A DNA stretch of 64,000 bases from Ciceribacter sichuanensis (lineage in GTDB: Bacteria > Pseudomonadota > Alphaproteobacteria > Rhizobiales > Rhizobiaceae): NCBI RefSeq assembly GCF_024055605.1, contig NZ_JAMXLX010000002.1, positions 434,001-498,000 of the forward strand, in the 5' to 3' direction. Of this stretch, positions 1-12,805 are shown one piece after another. Every line of letters begins with the position of its first letter. Position 1 is the stretch's first letter. Below the pieces are notes generated by a model. It searched no databases, was not told the DNA's origin, and saw only the letters and a program-made list of their open reading frames with translations. The translations under genes and the position numbers were made by a program.

Positions 1-1
1 C

Positions 2-1099
2 ATTCTCGCGCATTTCGGCGACCGCTTCGGCCGCAAGAAGGTTTTCGCCTTCTCCATCCTGCTGATGGCGCTCTCGACGCTCGGCATGGCGCTCATGCCA
101 ACCTACCAGACGATCGGCGTCGCTGCGCCCGTCCTGCTCATCGTTTTGCGCATGTTGCAGGGTGCAGCGATCGGCGGCGAGGTTCCCGGAGCATGGACCT
201 TCGTGGCCGAGCATGTACCCGCCCGCCGCACCGGCCTTGCCTGCGGTATCCTCACGTCAGGCCTATCGCTCGGCATCCTTCTGGGATCGATGATCGCCAC
301 GCTGGTCAACACCATCTTCGTGCCCGAGGAAGTGGCCTCCTACGCCTGGCGCATCCCCTTCTTGCTCGGTGGCATCTTCGGCCTCATCGCCGTCTATCTG
401 CGCCGCTGGCTGGAAGAAACGCCTGTTTTCGCCGAAATGAAGCGCAGCAACGCGCTGTCGGCCAGCCTGCCGCTCAAGGCTGTACTCCGCGACCATCCGC
501 GCGCGGTCATCATCTCCGTCCTGCTGACCTGGGTTCTTTCCGCGGCAATCGTCGTCACCACGCTGATGACGGCAACCTTCCTGCAGAAACTCTACGGCTA
601 CACCGCCCGCGAGTCGCTTGCCGCGACCTCCTTCGGAACGCTTTTCCTGATGGTCGGCGTGGTCGCCGCAGGCGCCCTGATCGACCGCATCGGCAGCGGC
701 AAGTTCTTCACCTTCGGCAGTATCTTCTTCGCCGTCGCGACCTTTGCCTTCTACACCTATGCGGCAACGTCGCTCGAAATCCTCTTCGCGCTCTACGCCG
801 TAATGGGCCTCTCGGTCGGAATGGTCGGTGCGGTTCCCTATGTGATGGTGCGCGCCTTCCCGGCTCCGGTCCGCTTTTCCGGCCTGTCGTTCTCCTACAA
901 CATTTCTTACGCCGTCTTCGGCGGGCTGACGCCGATCGCGGTCACCACCATGCTCGCCGTCAACCCCATGGCCCATGCATGGTATCTGCTGTTCGTTGCG
1001 GCGCTTGCCTTCGCCATCGGCATCTATCTGCTCATCCATGGCGACAAGGTCGAGGCTCACGGCGCGGAACAGGAGACCCCGGCCCGCGCCGCAGCCTGA
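2..1099 (+). CDS. MFS transporter, metabolite:H+ symporter type (5' truncated)
   Basis: The reading frame is open from the window edge, so the N-terminus is missing. The first visible residues contain GDRFGRKK, the loop 2-3 signature of the major facilitator superfamily, and about ten hydrophobic helices follow. The sequence RMLQGAAIGGEVPGAW and a loop with ARRTGLACG resemble the metabolite:H+ symporter family (ProP, ShiA, KgtP), which import osmolytes, shikimate or dicarboxylates across the inner membrane with protons. The gene ends 2 bp before the stop codon of the convergent esterase gene. The substrate cannot be told from this sequence. A sugar or dicarboxylate porter is the main alternative within the same superfamily. 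Confidence 0.85.
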   Translation: MLAHFGDRFGRKKVFAFSILLMALSTLGMALMPTYQTIGVAAPVLLIVLRMLQGAAIGGEVPGAWTFVAEHVPARRTGLACGILTSGLSLGILLGSMIATLVNTIFVPEEVASYAWRIPFLLGGIFGLIAVYLRRWLEETPVFAEMKRSNALSASLPLKAVLRDHPRAVIISVLLTWVLSAAIVVTTLMTATFLQKLYGYTARESLAATSFGTLFLMVGVVAAGALIDRIGSGKFFTFGSIFFAVATFAFYTYAATSLEILFALYAVMGLSVGMVGAVPYVMVRAFPAPVRFSGLSFSYNISYAVFGGLTPIAVTTMLAVNPMAHAWYLLFVAALAFAIGIYLLIHGDKVEAHGAEQETPARAAA

Positions 1100-1101
1100 T
1101 A

Positions 1102-2010
1102 TCAGATCGTTCCCGCCAGCCGGGATACGGCAAGACAAAGGGCGTCGAAGCCATCTTCGGCGCCCTTGCTCATATGGCGGGCGCGCAGCCAAGCATGCAC
1201 CATCTGCGGTTCCTCGCGAAACCACACATTGACACCGTCCTCGACCAGACGCGCCGCGTAAAGACGGGCATCATCCCTGAGCGGATCGAAATGCGCCGCC
1301 GCAACATAGGTTCGCGGCAGCCCCGCAAAGTCGTCGGAGAGCAGCGGAAAGGCCACCACGTCGTCTTCCGGAGCCTTGAGAACCTCGCGATAATAGCGGA
1401 CATCGGCCGTCGAAAGACCCGGAGCCTCACTCATTTCGACATAGGAGCCGGTAATGAGGTCGCCGCCGAGCCCCGGATAGATCAGCGCCTGCCCAAGGAT
1501 CTGCTCCGTCCGGCCCTCGTCCCTCGCCCTGAGGGTGAGGCCTGCGACGAGATTGCCGCCGGCGCTGTCGCCGATCAGCACCAGCCTGTCGCCATCAGCG
1601 ATCAGTGCATCGAGCACCGCCTGACAATCCTCATGCTGCGCCGGCCAGACATGTTCCGGCGCCAGCCGATAGTCGATCGCGGTGAGTTCCGCCCCGACAC
1701 GATCCGCAATCTCTGCGCAGATGGCGTCATGGCTTTCGAGCGAGCCGACGACGAAACCGCCGCCATGGATATAGACCAGCCTCGCAGCGGTCCTCACCTG
1801 AGCCGGTCGATAGAGACGCACCGGCACGCCGGCCACCTCTCCGTCGAGCTTCACAAGCCCCTCCGGCAGCGCGGGGGAGAACTGGGCGCAAAGGGCGTTG
1901 TACCAGATGCGCTGCTGGGCAATCGGGGCATCGACAGCATCTGGCGGATAGAAGCTGTCGCATTTTTCGAGAAAGGCGAGAATGCCCGGTTCCGTAGGCA
2001 TGGGTTTCAT
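1102..2010 (-). CDS. Alpha/beta hydrolase, HSL-type carboxylesterase
   Basis: A 302-residue cytoplasmic esterase of the hormone-sensitive lipase (bacterial family IV) group, which hydrolyses short-chain acyl esters. The oxyanion-hole motif HGGGF lies near residue 81, the nucleophile elbow GDSAGG near residue 147, the acid in DPLRDD near residue 241 and the His in MVHAW near residue 270, so the triad looks complete. I chose the ATG at 2010 because AAGGGAGA lies about 8 bases upstream; an in-frame ATG at 2052 has no comparable site. It is convergent with the MFS gene and divergent from the phosphatase gene. Its physiological ester is unknown. Confidence 0.85.
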   Translation of the reverse strand: MKPMPTEPGILAFLEKCDSFYPPDAVDAPIAQQRIWYNALCAQFSPALPEGLVKLDGEVAGVPVRLYRPAQVRTAARLVYIHGGGFVVGSLESHDAICAEIADRVGAELTAIDYRLAPEHVWPAQHEDCQAVLDALIADGDRLVLIGDSAGGNLVAGLTLRARDEGRTEQILGQALIYPGLGGDLITGSYVEMSEAPGLSTADVRYYREVLKAPEDDVVAFPLLSDDFAGLPRTYVAAAHFDPLRDDARLYAARLVEDGVNVWFREEPQMVHAWLRARHMSKGAEDGFDALCLAVSRLAGTI

Positions 2011-2161
2011 CGGTCCGTCTCCCTTGGCAAGATGCGGTGGATCGCATGACATTTTTCATGGTCATGCCCACCCCACCGGATCATCATCCGCACCATACGA
2101 GTCGTTGTGACTCCGATCCGGCAGAAATGCTCTTCCATTTGCGTCCTTGAGAGTTCCAGAC

Positions 2162-3031
2162 ATGGCTTTTTCCATCGACATCCTCGACACCATCACCGAT
2201 CCCGGCAAAGCCGGCCGCCCGAACGAGGACAGGTTCGGTTTCAACCCCGATGCCGCCTTCGTTCTGGATGGCGCGACCGGGCTCGGCGACCGGCAGTTCA
2301 TGGAGGGGCATGGCAGCGATGCGGCATGGATGGCGGAATTCGCGGCAACCCGGCTCGGCGAAAGACTTGACGGTGTCGCTGACGTTGCGGAAACCGTCCG
2401 GGTAATTTCATCCGAGGCGCGCGACACCTTTCATGCCATCGCCGGCGAGCAGCCGCGTTATGCATGGCCGAGCAGCAGCCTGACCGGCCTGCACCGTACA
2501 CCCTCGGGTTTCGAATATTTCGGACTGGGCGACAGCTGCCTCTACCTGCTCCATGACGACGGCCACGGCGATTTCGTGATCCCTATCCCCGGCGCCTATG
2601 AATGGGAACAGCTTGCAGCGCAAAAGCATATCGAGCGAACCGGTGGCATCGGTGCTTCCGGCAGCGCCGTCGGCGACCCCACGACGCTGGAGGACCTGCG
2701 CAAGGGCCGCTCGCGGCACAACACGACCGAAAGCAATGTATGGACCTTCGGCATGGTGCCGGAAGCGGCAGATCATCTCTACCGGCAACCGATCGAGATC
2801 ACCGGAGGCGCAACGGCTATCCTCTGCTCGGACGGCCTCGCCGATCTCGTTGCCCTCTACAAGATCTACGATCCCGCCGGTCTGGTGCGGCGCGCCGAAA
2901 CCGAGGGGCTGTTGCCACTGGTCGAGGAATTGCGCCGCTTCGAGCGGGAGATCGATCCCGATGGATTGAGATTTCCCCGCTTCAAGCAGAGCGACGACAC
3001 CACAGCCATTCTCTTGCGCTTGAAGGCGTGA
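2162..3031 (+). CDS. PP2C-like serine/threonine phosphatase family protein
   Basis: About 289 residues. The N-terminal segment GRPNEDRFG followed by FVLDGATGLG matches the first two metal-binding motifs of PP2C phosphatases (N/ED and DGxxG), and CSDGLADLV matches the later SDG motif; DDTTAILLR near the end corresponds to the final D-D motif. PP2C enzymes remove phosphate from Ser/Thr with two Mn/Mg ions. There is no partner kinase or anti-sigma factor next to it, so the target is unknown. Start: ATG at 2162, preceded by GAGAG; an in-frame TTG at 2147 is possible. It is a stand-alone, divergently transcribed gene. Confidence 0.75.
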   Translation: MAFSIDILDTITDPGKAGRPNEDRFGFNPDAAFVLDGATGLGDRQFMEGHGSDAAWMAEFAATRLGERLDGVADVAETVRVISSEARDTFHAIAGEQPRYAWPSSSLTGLHRTPSGFEYFGLGDSCLYLLHDDGHGDFVIPIPGAYEWEQLAAQKHIERTGGIGASGSAVGDPTTLEDLRKGRSRHNTTESNVWTFGMVPEAADHLYRQPIEITGGATAILCSDGLADLVALYKIYDPAGLVRRAETEGLLPLVEELRRFEREIDPDGLRFPRFKQSDDTTAILLRLKA

Positions 3032-3120
3032 CGCCCAATCTGGAAAATGATTCCCGTTCAGGGCGATAGCGCGAGAAGCGGAATCTTTTTCGCAAGACTT
3101 CCGGGCGACACAGAAATAGC

Positions 3121-3168
3121 CACCCCTCATCCGCCGGCCGGCACCTTCTCCCCGCAAACGGGGAGAAG
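3121..3168. repeat. Rhizobial-type intergenic palindromic element
   Basis: In the 166-bp gap between the convergent phosphatase and metH genes, a GC palindrome (gccggccggc, about 3133-3142) is followed by a perfect 10-bp stem, CTTCTCCCCG / CGGGGAGAAG, with loop CAAA at 3145-3168. Mosaics of this kind (CCCTCATCCG... then CTTCTCCCC-loop-GGGGAGAAG) recur in rhizobial intergenic regions. It may also act as a bidirectional transcription end for the converging genes, although there is no clear T-run. Confidence 0.65.
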
Positions 3169-3197
3169 AAAAATCATTCTGTTTCGAACGCCACTCG

Positions 3198-6965
<3,768 letters not shown>

Positions 6966-7004
6966 CTGGCCAGCCTTCCTTGCAAATGACAATAAATCGA
7001 AATC

Positions 7005-7024
7005 ACATAAAGATATCTTTATGT
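7005..7024. promoter_or_regulatory. Perfect 20-bp palindrome, candidate SahR/ArsR-type operator of metH
   Basis: The sequence acataaagatatctttatgt is an exact inverted repeat centred 49 bp upstream of the metH start codon, in the AT-rich divergent region between metH and the epimerase gene. Such symmetry fits a dimeric repressor. Known biology: SahR, an ArsR-family regulator sensing S-adenosylhomocysteine, controls metH and related genes in many Proteobacteria. That this site belongs to SahR is inference; no regulator gene is in the window. Confidence 0.65.
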
Positions 7025-7158
7025 CAACATGCGTTTGTTCGTTTCAATTGCGACACGCAAAACAAGGGAATGCTGCAACCGCGACGCCGGTTGCGCGGTG
7101 ACAATCCTCCGGTTTCGCGATAAGAGGTTTCAAACGATTAGAATTCGGGAGGATCGCT

Positions 7159-8415
7159 ATGCTGGAAACAACCGCCCCCAACGCTCTCGCCACTCGATGG
7201 AGCGATCGTTCCTATCATCGCAAATGGCTGCTGGATCAGGCGGACGGCCTCTTTTCCTTCTTCCAGCGGGAAGCCATCAACCCGAAGGGCGGCTTCTTCG
7301 ACCTGACGCGGGATGGAAAACCGCTCAACACCGAGAATCCTGTCCGCGGCATCCACATGGCCGCGCGTATGGTTCATTGTTACGCGATTGGTGACCTGCT
7401 GGGCCGGCCGGGGGCCGCCGACGTGGTTGACCACGGCATGAAATTTCTCTGGGAGCGCCATCGCGACACCGAGCACGGCGGTTATTTCTGGCAGGTGGAC
7501 GACAATGGCGCGGCCGATGCCGGCAAGCAGGGCTATGGCCACGCCTTCGTGCTTCTGGCTGCCTCCTCCGCCAAGGTCGTGGGCCATCCGCTGGCTGACG
7601 CGATGCTTGCCGACATCACAGAAGTTCTCGAAACCCGCTTCTGGGAGGAGCGCTTCGGCGCCATCGCCGAGGAGTTTTCCCGCGACTGGCAGACTGTTCC
7701 CGGCTATCGCGGCCAGAACTCCAACATGCACCTCACGGAAGCCCTGATGGCAGCTTTCGAGGCAACCGGTGACAGCGGCTATCTCGCCAAGGCCGAGAGC
7801 ATCGCGGATCTGCTGATCCGCCGCCGCGCCGCCGAACAGGGTTATCGCGTCCCGGAACATTTCGACGAGGTCTGGACACTCGACCGCATCTATTACCATG
7901 AGAACGAGATGTTCCGCCCCTCCGGCACCACGCCGGGACATTGGCTGGAATGGGCCCACCTGATCCTTCAGCTCTGGGTGCTTGGCGGCAAGCGTCACGA
8001 CTGGATGCCCGACGCCGCCCGCGGCCTGTTTTTCCAGTCCATGTCGCTCGGCTGGGACAAGGAGAAGGGCGGCTTCTTCTATACGCTCGACTGGGAAAAC
8101 ATCCCGGACAAACGCTTCAAGCTGTGGTGGCCGCTATGCGAGGGCGCGGGCGCCGCCCACTTCCTCAACCAGTTGAGCCCGAGTGATTTCCACGAGGAAA
8201 GCTACCGCAAGATCTGGAGCTTCATCGCCAACCACAGCCTCGACCCCGACTTCGGCGGCTGGCACGAGGAACTGACGGAAGACCTCCGCCCGGCGAATAC
8301 CCTCTTCCCCGGCAAGGGCGACATCTATCACGCCCTGCAGGCCTGCCTCATTCCCCTCTTTCCGGCAACGGGCAGTCTGACCAAGGTCATCCGGGAAACC
8401 GGCGGCGCGATCTGA
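7159..8415 (+). CDS. AGE-family sugar epimerase/isomerase
   Basis: A 418-residue cytoplasmic enzyme of the N-acylglucosamine 2-epimerase superfamily, an (alpha/alpha)6 barrel that interconverts aldoses and ketoses or epimerises C2 (mannose isomerase, cellobiose epimerase, YihS). Visible family features: GGFFDLT near the N-terminus, GYGHAFVLLA, the NSNMHLTEAL segment, HWLEWAHL and the late KLWWPLCEG with KGDIYHALQA, which carry the conserved His and Arg/Glu residues of the barrel centre. Start ATG 7159 follows GGGAGG with good spacing. It is divergent from metH and convergent with the membrane fusion protein gene, so it is probably monocistronic. The closest likely activity is D-mannose/D-fructose isomerisation, but the substrate is not fixed by the sequence. 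Confidence 0.85.
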   Translation: MLETTAPNALATRWSDRSYHRKWLLDQADGLFSFFQREAINPKGGFFDLTRDGKPLNTENPVRGIHMAARMVHCYAIGDLLGRPGAADVVDHGMKFLWERHRDTEHGGYFWQVDDNGAADAGKQGYGHAFVLLAASSAKVVGHPLADAMLADITEVLETRFWEERFGAIAEEFSRDWQTVPGYRGQNSNMHLTEALMAAFEATGDSGYLAKAESIADLLIRRRAAEQGYRVPEHFDEVWTLDRIYYHENEMFRPSGTTPGHWLEWAHLILQLWVLGGKRHDWMPDAARGLFFQSMSLGWDKEKGGFFYTLDWENIPDKRFKLWWPLCEGAGAAHFLNQLSPSDFHEESYRKIWSFIANHSLDPDFGGWHEELTEDLRPANTLFPGKGDIYHALQACLIPLFPATGSLTKVIRETGGAI

Positions 8416-8423
8416 CTCCGCCC

Positions 8424-9626
8424 TTACTCCACGCGCGCTTCGACCAGCGCCCCCTCGCTGATCGTATCGCTGGGATGCAGGATGACGGCGTCGCCCTGCT
8501 CCAGACCCGCCGCGAGTTCGGCGGTCTCATCGTTCATGTGGCCGATCTCGACCTTGATCTGGCGCGCGCGCCCGTCGCGAATGGCAAAGACCGCCCACTC
8601 GCGTCCGTTACGGAACAGAGCGCTGATCGGCACCTGCAGCACGTCTTCGCCCTGCCACAGTGTCAGGCGGGCGTAGATGCGAAATCCATGCCCGAGGCGC
8701 GGGTCCTTGTCCTCCAGGTCGAGGATCAGATTGACCCGCTGCTCCTCGATGCCGAGCGCGGAAACCTTGGTGAAGCCTGCCGGCTCGATCCGCCGCACCC
8801 TCGCGGCAAGCGCATGTTCGCCGCCCCAGTCGATGATCTCGGCCTGGGCGCCGGGAACGACCCGCACCGCATCCGATGACAGGAGGTCGACGACGATCTC
8901 GAGATTGCCGGGATCACCGATCTCGGCAATCTTGGTGCCTGCCGCAACCGGCTGTTCGCTCTTGGCCATGACGCCCAGCACCACCCCGTTCACTGGCGCC
9001 GTGACGTAGACACAGCAATTGCGCTCGCGCGGCGCATCGGATGACTGCGGCTGGATGAGGCGCGCCTCGGCGCTGGCAAGCTCCGCCTTGCGCAGCTCGA
9101 TAGCCGCCTTGGCCGAGCCAAGCTGCGCCTCCAGCACCTCGACCTCGGTCGTAGCTTTCTGCAATGCGCTTTCCGCGAGGAATTCGGTCTTGGCGAGCCG
9201 AAGCGCCCGGGCGAGATTATCGCGTGCGAATTGCAGATCGGACTGGAACCGCTTGTATTCGATCTCCGCCATGGAGACGGCAGCGCGGGACGCCTCGCGT
9301 GCGGCCAGGAGCTCAGCCTGGTTGCGGCTATCGATCAGCGGCGGATCGAGCGGATGGATGGCCGCTACCACCGTGACATCAGCGGTCACCTTGTCGCCCT
9401 CCTCCAGCACCGTGCGCGCCAGATGCCCGGCGATCGGCGCCGAAACGGTATAGACGTCGCGGACCCGCGTGACACCCTCCTGCGACACGCTGACCTTCAT
9501 CGCGCCGCGCGTAACCGCGCCCGCATCGACGGCCTGCGGTTTTTCCCGCAAGGCATAGGCGAAGCCGGCGACGATCCCGGCAACGACCAGCGTCCAGACG
9601 AACCGCTTTATCCATTTTCCCTGCAT
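8424..9626 (-). CDS. Periplasmic adaptor (HlyD/MacA-like membrane fusion protein)
   Basis: A 400-residue adaptor subunit with one N-terminal membrane anchor (about residues 8-26), a lipoyl-like segment, an alpha-helical hairpin rich in Ala, Glu and Arg (about 100-190), the second lipoyl half containing VTAPVNGVVLG, and beta-barrel/membrane-proximal domains. Adaptors of this class bridge an inner-membrane transporter and an outer-membrane channel. It is the last of three same-strand genes (ATPase, permease, adaptor) separated by only 2 and 6 bp, so it should work with them as a MacAB-like exporter. A pair of adjacent Cys (RERNCCVYV) between the hairpin and second lipoyl half is unusual. No outer-membrane TolC gene is nearby. 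Confidence 0.88.
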   Translation of the reverse strand: MQGKWIKRFVWTLVVAGIVAGFAYALREKPQAVDAGAVTRGAMKVSVSQEGVTRVRDVYTVSAPIAGHLARTVLEEGDKVTADVTVVAAIHPLDPPLIDSRNQAELLAAREASRAAVSMAEIEYKRFQSDLQFARDNLARALRLAKTEFLAESALQKATTEVEVLEAQLGSAKAAIELRKAELASAEARLIQPQSSDAPRERNCCVYVTAPVNGVVLGVMAKSEQPVAAGTKIAEIGDPGNLEIVVDLLSSDAVRVVPGAQAEIIDWGGEHALAARVRRIEPAGFTKVSALGIEEQRVNLILDLEDKDPRLGHGFRIYARLTLWQGEDVLQVPISALFRNGREWAVFAIRDGRARQIKVEIGHMNDETAELAAGLEQGDAVILHPSDTISEGALVEARVE

Positions 9627-9632
9627 GGAGCC

Positions 9633-11996
9633 TTACTCCCTAGCTTTCAGTACGCCCACGAGATCCAGCGCATCGATACGCCGGCGCACGATCAGCGCCG
9701 ACACCAGCGATGCACCGAGGACCACAAGGCTCGCGATTGCAAATGTCGATGAATTGATGACGAAGGGAATGCGGAAGAGATCGCTGGAAATCCCCTCCAC
9801 CACCAGCTTCGAGAAAAGATAGCCGAGCAGCCATCCGAGGGGCTGGGCAGCGAGAACGACCACGGCAAGCTCGGTCAGAAGCACACCAGACACTTCCGCC
9901 GGCGTAAAGCCGAGCACCCGCAGGCTCGCAAGCTCACGCGCTCGCTCGGAAAGCTGGATCCGCGCCGAATTATAGACCAGCCCGAAAGCGACGATGACGG
10001 CGAGCGTCGTATAGACGACCTGCATCGTCGATATGTTCTGCTCGACCGTTGCCCGGAAGCGGTCGCGCGACAGTCCGATCAGCATGGCAAAGGCAATGGC
10101 CGGCGTCTGCTTGAGTTCCGCATAGAGCGCCTCCTTCTGCGCCATGTCGAGGGATACCCGCACGCCGGTAATCCGCCGCCCGTCGCCGATCAGCCGGTCG
10201 AGCGCGTCGATGCGCATGTAGGCGTCCGTGCCGACAAGGCTCTGCGCGATACCGGTTACCGGCACCATAATGCGCCGGTGGTCCTTCTCGACCAGTTCCA
10301 CCTCCACCATATCGCCAACCCGCGCGCCGAGCATGTCGGCCACCCGACCTATCAAAAGAAGGCCATGGGCCGGGGGCGAAATCGGCTGCATGTTCGCATC
10401 CATGATCCGACCGAGGTCGGCATCCTCTCCGATGCCGAAAATCGTCAGGTCCTTCTCCCGCGAGCCATTGCGCAGCTTAACGGCAAGCGCCCGGAAAGGC
10501 TCGGCCCGCATCACGCCGGGCAGATGCCGAACGGCGTCGAGTGCGGCCACCGACCGGTCCTGATCGAAGAACAGGCTGGCATCCTGCCGTTCCATGCGGA
10601 AAAATATCTCGTTGACCATGTACTCAACGGAATCGGAAGAAAACATCGAGACCACCAGCAGGGCCACGGAAAAGGCGCTGCCGAGCGAGGTGAGAAACGC
10701 CCTGAAAGGCGTGCGGACGATCTGTCTGAAGGCCATGATCGTCAGCTGAGAGACGAGCGGCACACCGCGCGGACGCCTTGAAAACAGCGAACGAAACCGA
10801 AGCGGCGCAGGCGGCTGCATGGCAACGGCGGCCGGCAGCGTGATCACCGACCAGATCGCCCGGATGGCGCCGGCAAAAGCCGCTACAATGCAAACACTGC
10901 CCGAGATGAGATAGAGGTCGGGGCTCTCCCGGAAAATCAGGAAGGGAAAGGAAAAGAAGCGGGCATAGAGCTGGGTCAACCCACGTCCCGTCCAGTTGCC
11001 GGCGGCAAAGCCGATCGTCACGCCGATCAGCGCGATCACGATCGTAAGCTTTAGATAGTGCCAGGCGACCTCGGTCTCGCGGTAGCCGAGCGCTTTCAAG
11101 AGCCCGATCTGTTCCCGCTCCAGAGCGATCAGCCGCGTCAGGATCATGTTGACGAGGAAGACCGAGACGAACAGAAAGATCGGCGGGATGATCGCCGCCA
11201 TCGCCCGAAGCTGGTCGAGTTCGTTTTCGATGAAGGTATGGGAGATCTGATCCTTGCGCGGAAAGGCTCCACGCCCGCCGTATCGGTCTAGCAGGTCGTC
11301 GAGCTTTGCCCGCACGTCTTGGAGGTTGGCGCCGCGCAGAGTCGTCAGCGCTGCATTGTTGAAGGCGTCGTCCATGTCGAAGATGCCCTCGAGCGCATCG
11401 CGCGACATGTAGAACACGCCGAAGCGGCGCGGATCGGGCACCATGTCGCCCGGCCCGATCGTATAGATGTATTCCGGCGACAGCACGATGCCCGTTACCG
11501 TCAGTTCCTGCTTGCGGCCGTTCATGATTGCGGAAAAGCGGCTTCCTTCCGTCAGGCGATGCGCCTTGGCGAAGCTTTCCAGCACCGCCACCTCCTGCGG
11601 CCGTCCGGGTTCCGGCAACCGGCCGCTGCGAATATAGAGCCGGTTGACCGCCGGCTGGCCATGTTCCGGCAGGGATACCGCGACCCCGGTCGCCGGCTCC
11701 GCCATACCCTCCATGTCAAGGAGCACGTATTCCACGATCCTGAGTTCGGCGCTGCCGATGCCGTTAATTGCAAGGACCCGGTCCCGCAGGTGCAAGGGCG
11801 CGCGGTTCGCCTCCACGAACAGGTTGGCGAAGCGATAACGGTCATAGAAGACGCGCCGCGTCTCTTCCAGTGAGCGATAGGAACCCACGGCAATGATGAT
11901 GGTCGTCACCCCGCAGGCCATCACCAACGCGACCGCCAACACCTGCGCCCAGAGCCGGATGACATCGCGATAGAGCTTCCGGTTGAGCATGGACAT
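9633..11996 (-). CDS. FtsX-family ABC transporter permease (two FtsX units)
   Basis: A 787-residue inner-membrane protein. A first helix near residues 15-38 is followed by a large periplasmic domain, three helices around 270-390 (the segment LVNMILTRLIALEREQIGLLKALGYRETEV is typical of FtsX/LolC permeases, quoted here only in part: REQIGLLKALGY), then a second helix, a second periplasmic domain and three C-terminal helices with RARELASLRVLGFT. This duplicated FtsX layout is seen in permeases that export lipids or peptides or transmit mechanical force. Start ATG 11996 lies 2 bp after the ATPase stop; the open frame upstream of it is only the out-of-frame ATPase gene. Substrate unknown. Confidence 0.88.
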   Translation of the reverse strand: MSMLNRKLYRDVIRLWAQVLAVALVMACGVTTIIIAVGSYRSLEETRRVFYDRYRFANLFVEANRAPLHLRDRVLAINGIGSAELRIVEYVLLDMEGMAEPATGVAVSLPEHGQPAVNRLYIRSGRLPEPGRPQEVAVLESFAKAHRLTEGSRFSAIMNGRKQELTVTGIVLSPEYIYTIGPGDMVPDPRRFGVFYMSRDALEGIFDMDDAFNNAALTTLRGANLQDVRAKLDDLLDRYGGRGAFPRKDQISHTFIENELDQLRAMAAIIPPIFLFVSVFLVNMILTRLIALEREQIGLLKALGYRETEVAWHYLKLTIVIALIGVTIGFAAGNWTGRGLTQLYARFFSFPFLIFRESPDLYLISGSVCIVAAFAGAIRAIWSVITLPAAVAMQPPAPLRFRSLFSRRPRGVPLVSQLTIMAFRQIVRTPFRAFLTSLGSAFSVALLVVSMFSSDSVEYMVNEIFFRMERQDASLFFDQDRSVAALDAVRHLPGVMRAEPFRALAVKLRNGSREKDLTIFGIGEDADLGRIMDANMQPISPPAHGLLLIGRVADMLGARVGDMVEVELVEKDHRRIMVPVTGIAQSLVGTDAYMRIDALDRLIGDGRRITGVRVSLDMAQKEALYAELKQTPAIAFAMLIGLSRDRFRATVEQNISTMQVVYTTLAVIVAFGLVYNSARIQLSERARELASLRVLGFTPAEVSGVLLTELAVVVLAAQPLGWLLGYLFSKLVVEGISSDLFRIPFVINSSTFAIASLVVLGASLVSALIVRRRIDALDLVGVLKARE

Positions 11997-11998
11997 GG

Positions 11999-12706
11999 CT
12001 ACCAACTCACCGAGGATGGTTGCAGCCGGACCGCGTTCGTCGCCGCCTCCTCGATCCGCCCGTCGCGGAAGGAGAAGACGCGGTGCGCGATCTGGCGAAT
12101 GGCGGCATTGTGGGTGATGATCGCCATCGTCGTGTCGAATTCCGCGTTGACACGGCAGAGAACCTCCAGCACCAGAATGCCGGTCTTGGAATCGAGCGCG
12201 CCTGTCGGCTCGTCGCAGAACAGCACCTCCGGTCGCTTGACGATGGCGCGGGCGATCGCCACGCGCTGCTGCTCGCCACCCGAAAGCTGCGCAGGGAAAT
12301 GATCCATGCGCTCCTTGAGACCAACCATCGCAAGGGCCTCTCCCGCATCCATGGGATTGCGGGCGATCTCCGTCACCAGCGCCACGTTTTCGTAGGCCGT
12401 GAGACTGGGAATGAGATTGTAGAACTGGAAGACAAAGCCGACATGATCGCGCCGGTATCGCGTCAGCTGCCTTTCCGTGTGCTCGGTGAGTTCGTGGTCG
12501 GCAAAGCGCACCCGGCCGGAAGTCGCCCGGTCGAGCCCTCCCATGATATTGAGCAGCGTAGACTTGCCACTGCCGGAAGGCCCGAGCATCACCGCCATCT
12601 CGCCGCGCTCCAGCGTCAGGTCGACGCCGCACAAAGCCTGTACCTCGACATCGCCGGTGCGATAGGACTTGGTAACGTCCTTGACCTCGAAAAGCGCTTC
12701 GCTCAT
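11999..12706 (-). CDS. ABC transporter ATP-binding protein (MacB/LolD type)
   Basis: A 235-residue ATPase with Walker [10 protein letters not shown] (near residue 42), Q-loop, signature LSGGEQQ (near 141), Walker [13 protein letters not shown] and the H-loop His in ITHN. The LDSKTG stretch after Walker B is typical of the MacB/LolD/FtsE group that powers FtsX-type permeases. It is the first gene of a three-gene operon with the permease and adaptor downstream on the minus strand. GGTGGG just before the ATG at 12706 may serve as ribosome binding site. The system probably uses ATP to expel a compound or lipid through the envelope. Confidence 0.93.
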   Translation of the reverse strand: MSEALFEVKDVTKSYRTGDVEVQALCGVDLTLERGEMAVMLGPSGSGKSTLLNIMGGLDRATSGRVRFADHELTEHTERQLTRYRRDHVGFVFQFYNLIPSLTAYENVALVTEIARNPMDAGEALAMVGLKERMDHFPAQLSGGEQQRVAIARAIVKRPEVLFCDEPTGALDSKTGILVLEVLCRVNAEFDTTMAIITHNAAIRQIAHRVFSFRDGRIEEAATNAVRLQPSSVSW

Positions 12707-12805
12707 TTCCCACCATGATTGAACAGGGAAAGGCTATCCGAACAGCAAGGCACAGGCTTTGACCATTGTCAAAGCCGGCGAAAGCTCCAACTCGGCCGCT
12801 CCCGC

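Noticed and set aside
11997..12716. Upstream extension of the permease frame into the ATPase gene
   Set aside because: The first 240 codons are the ATPase read out of frame; the permease starts at 11996.
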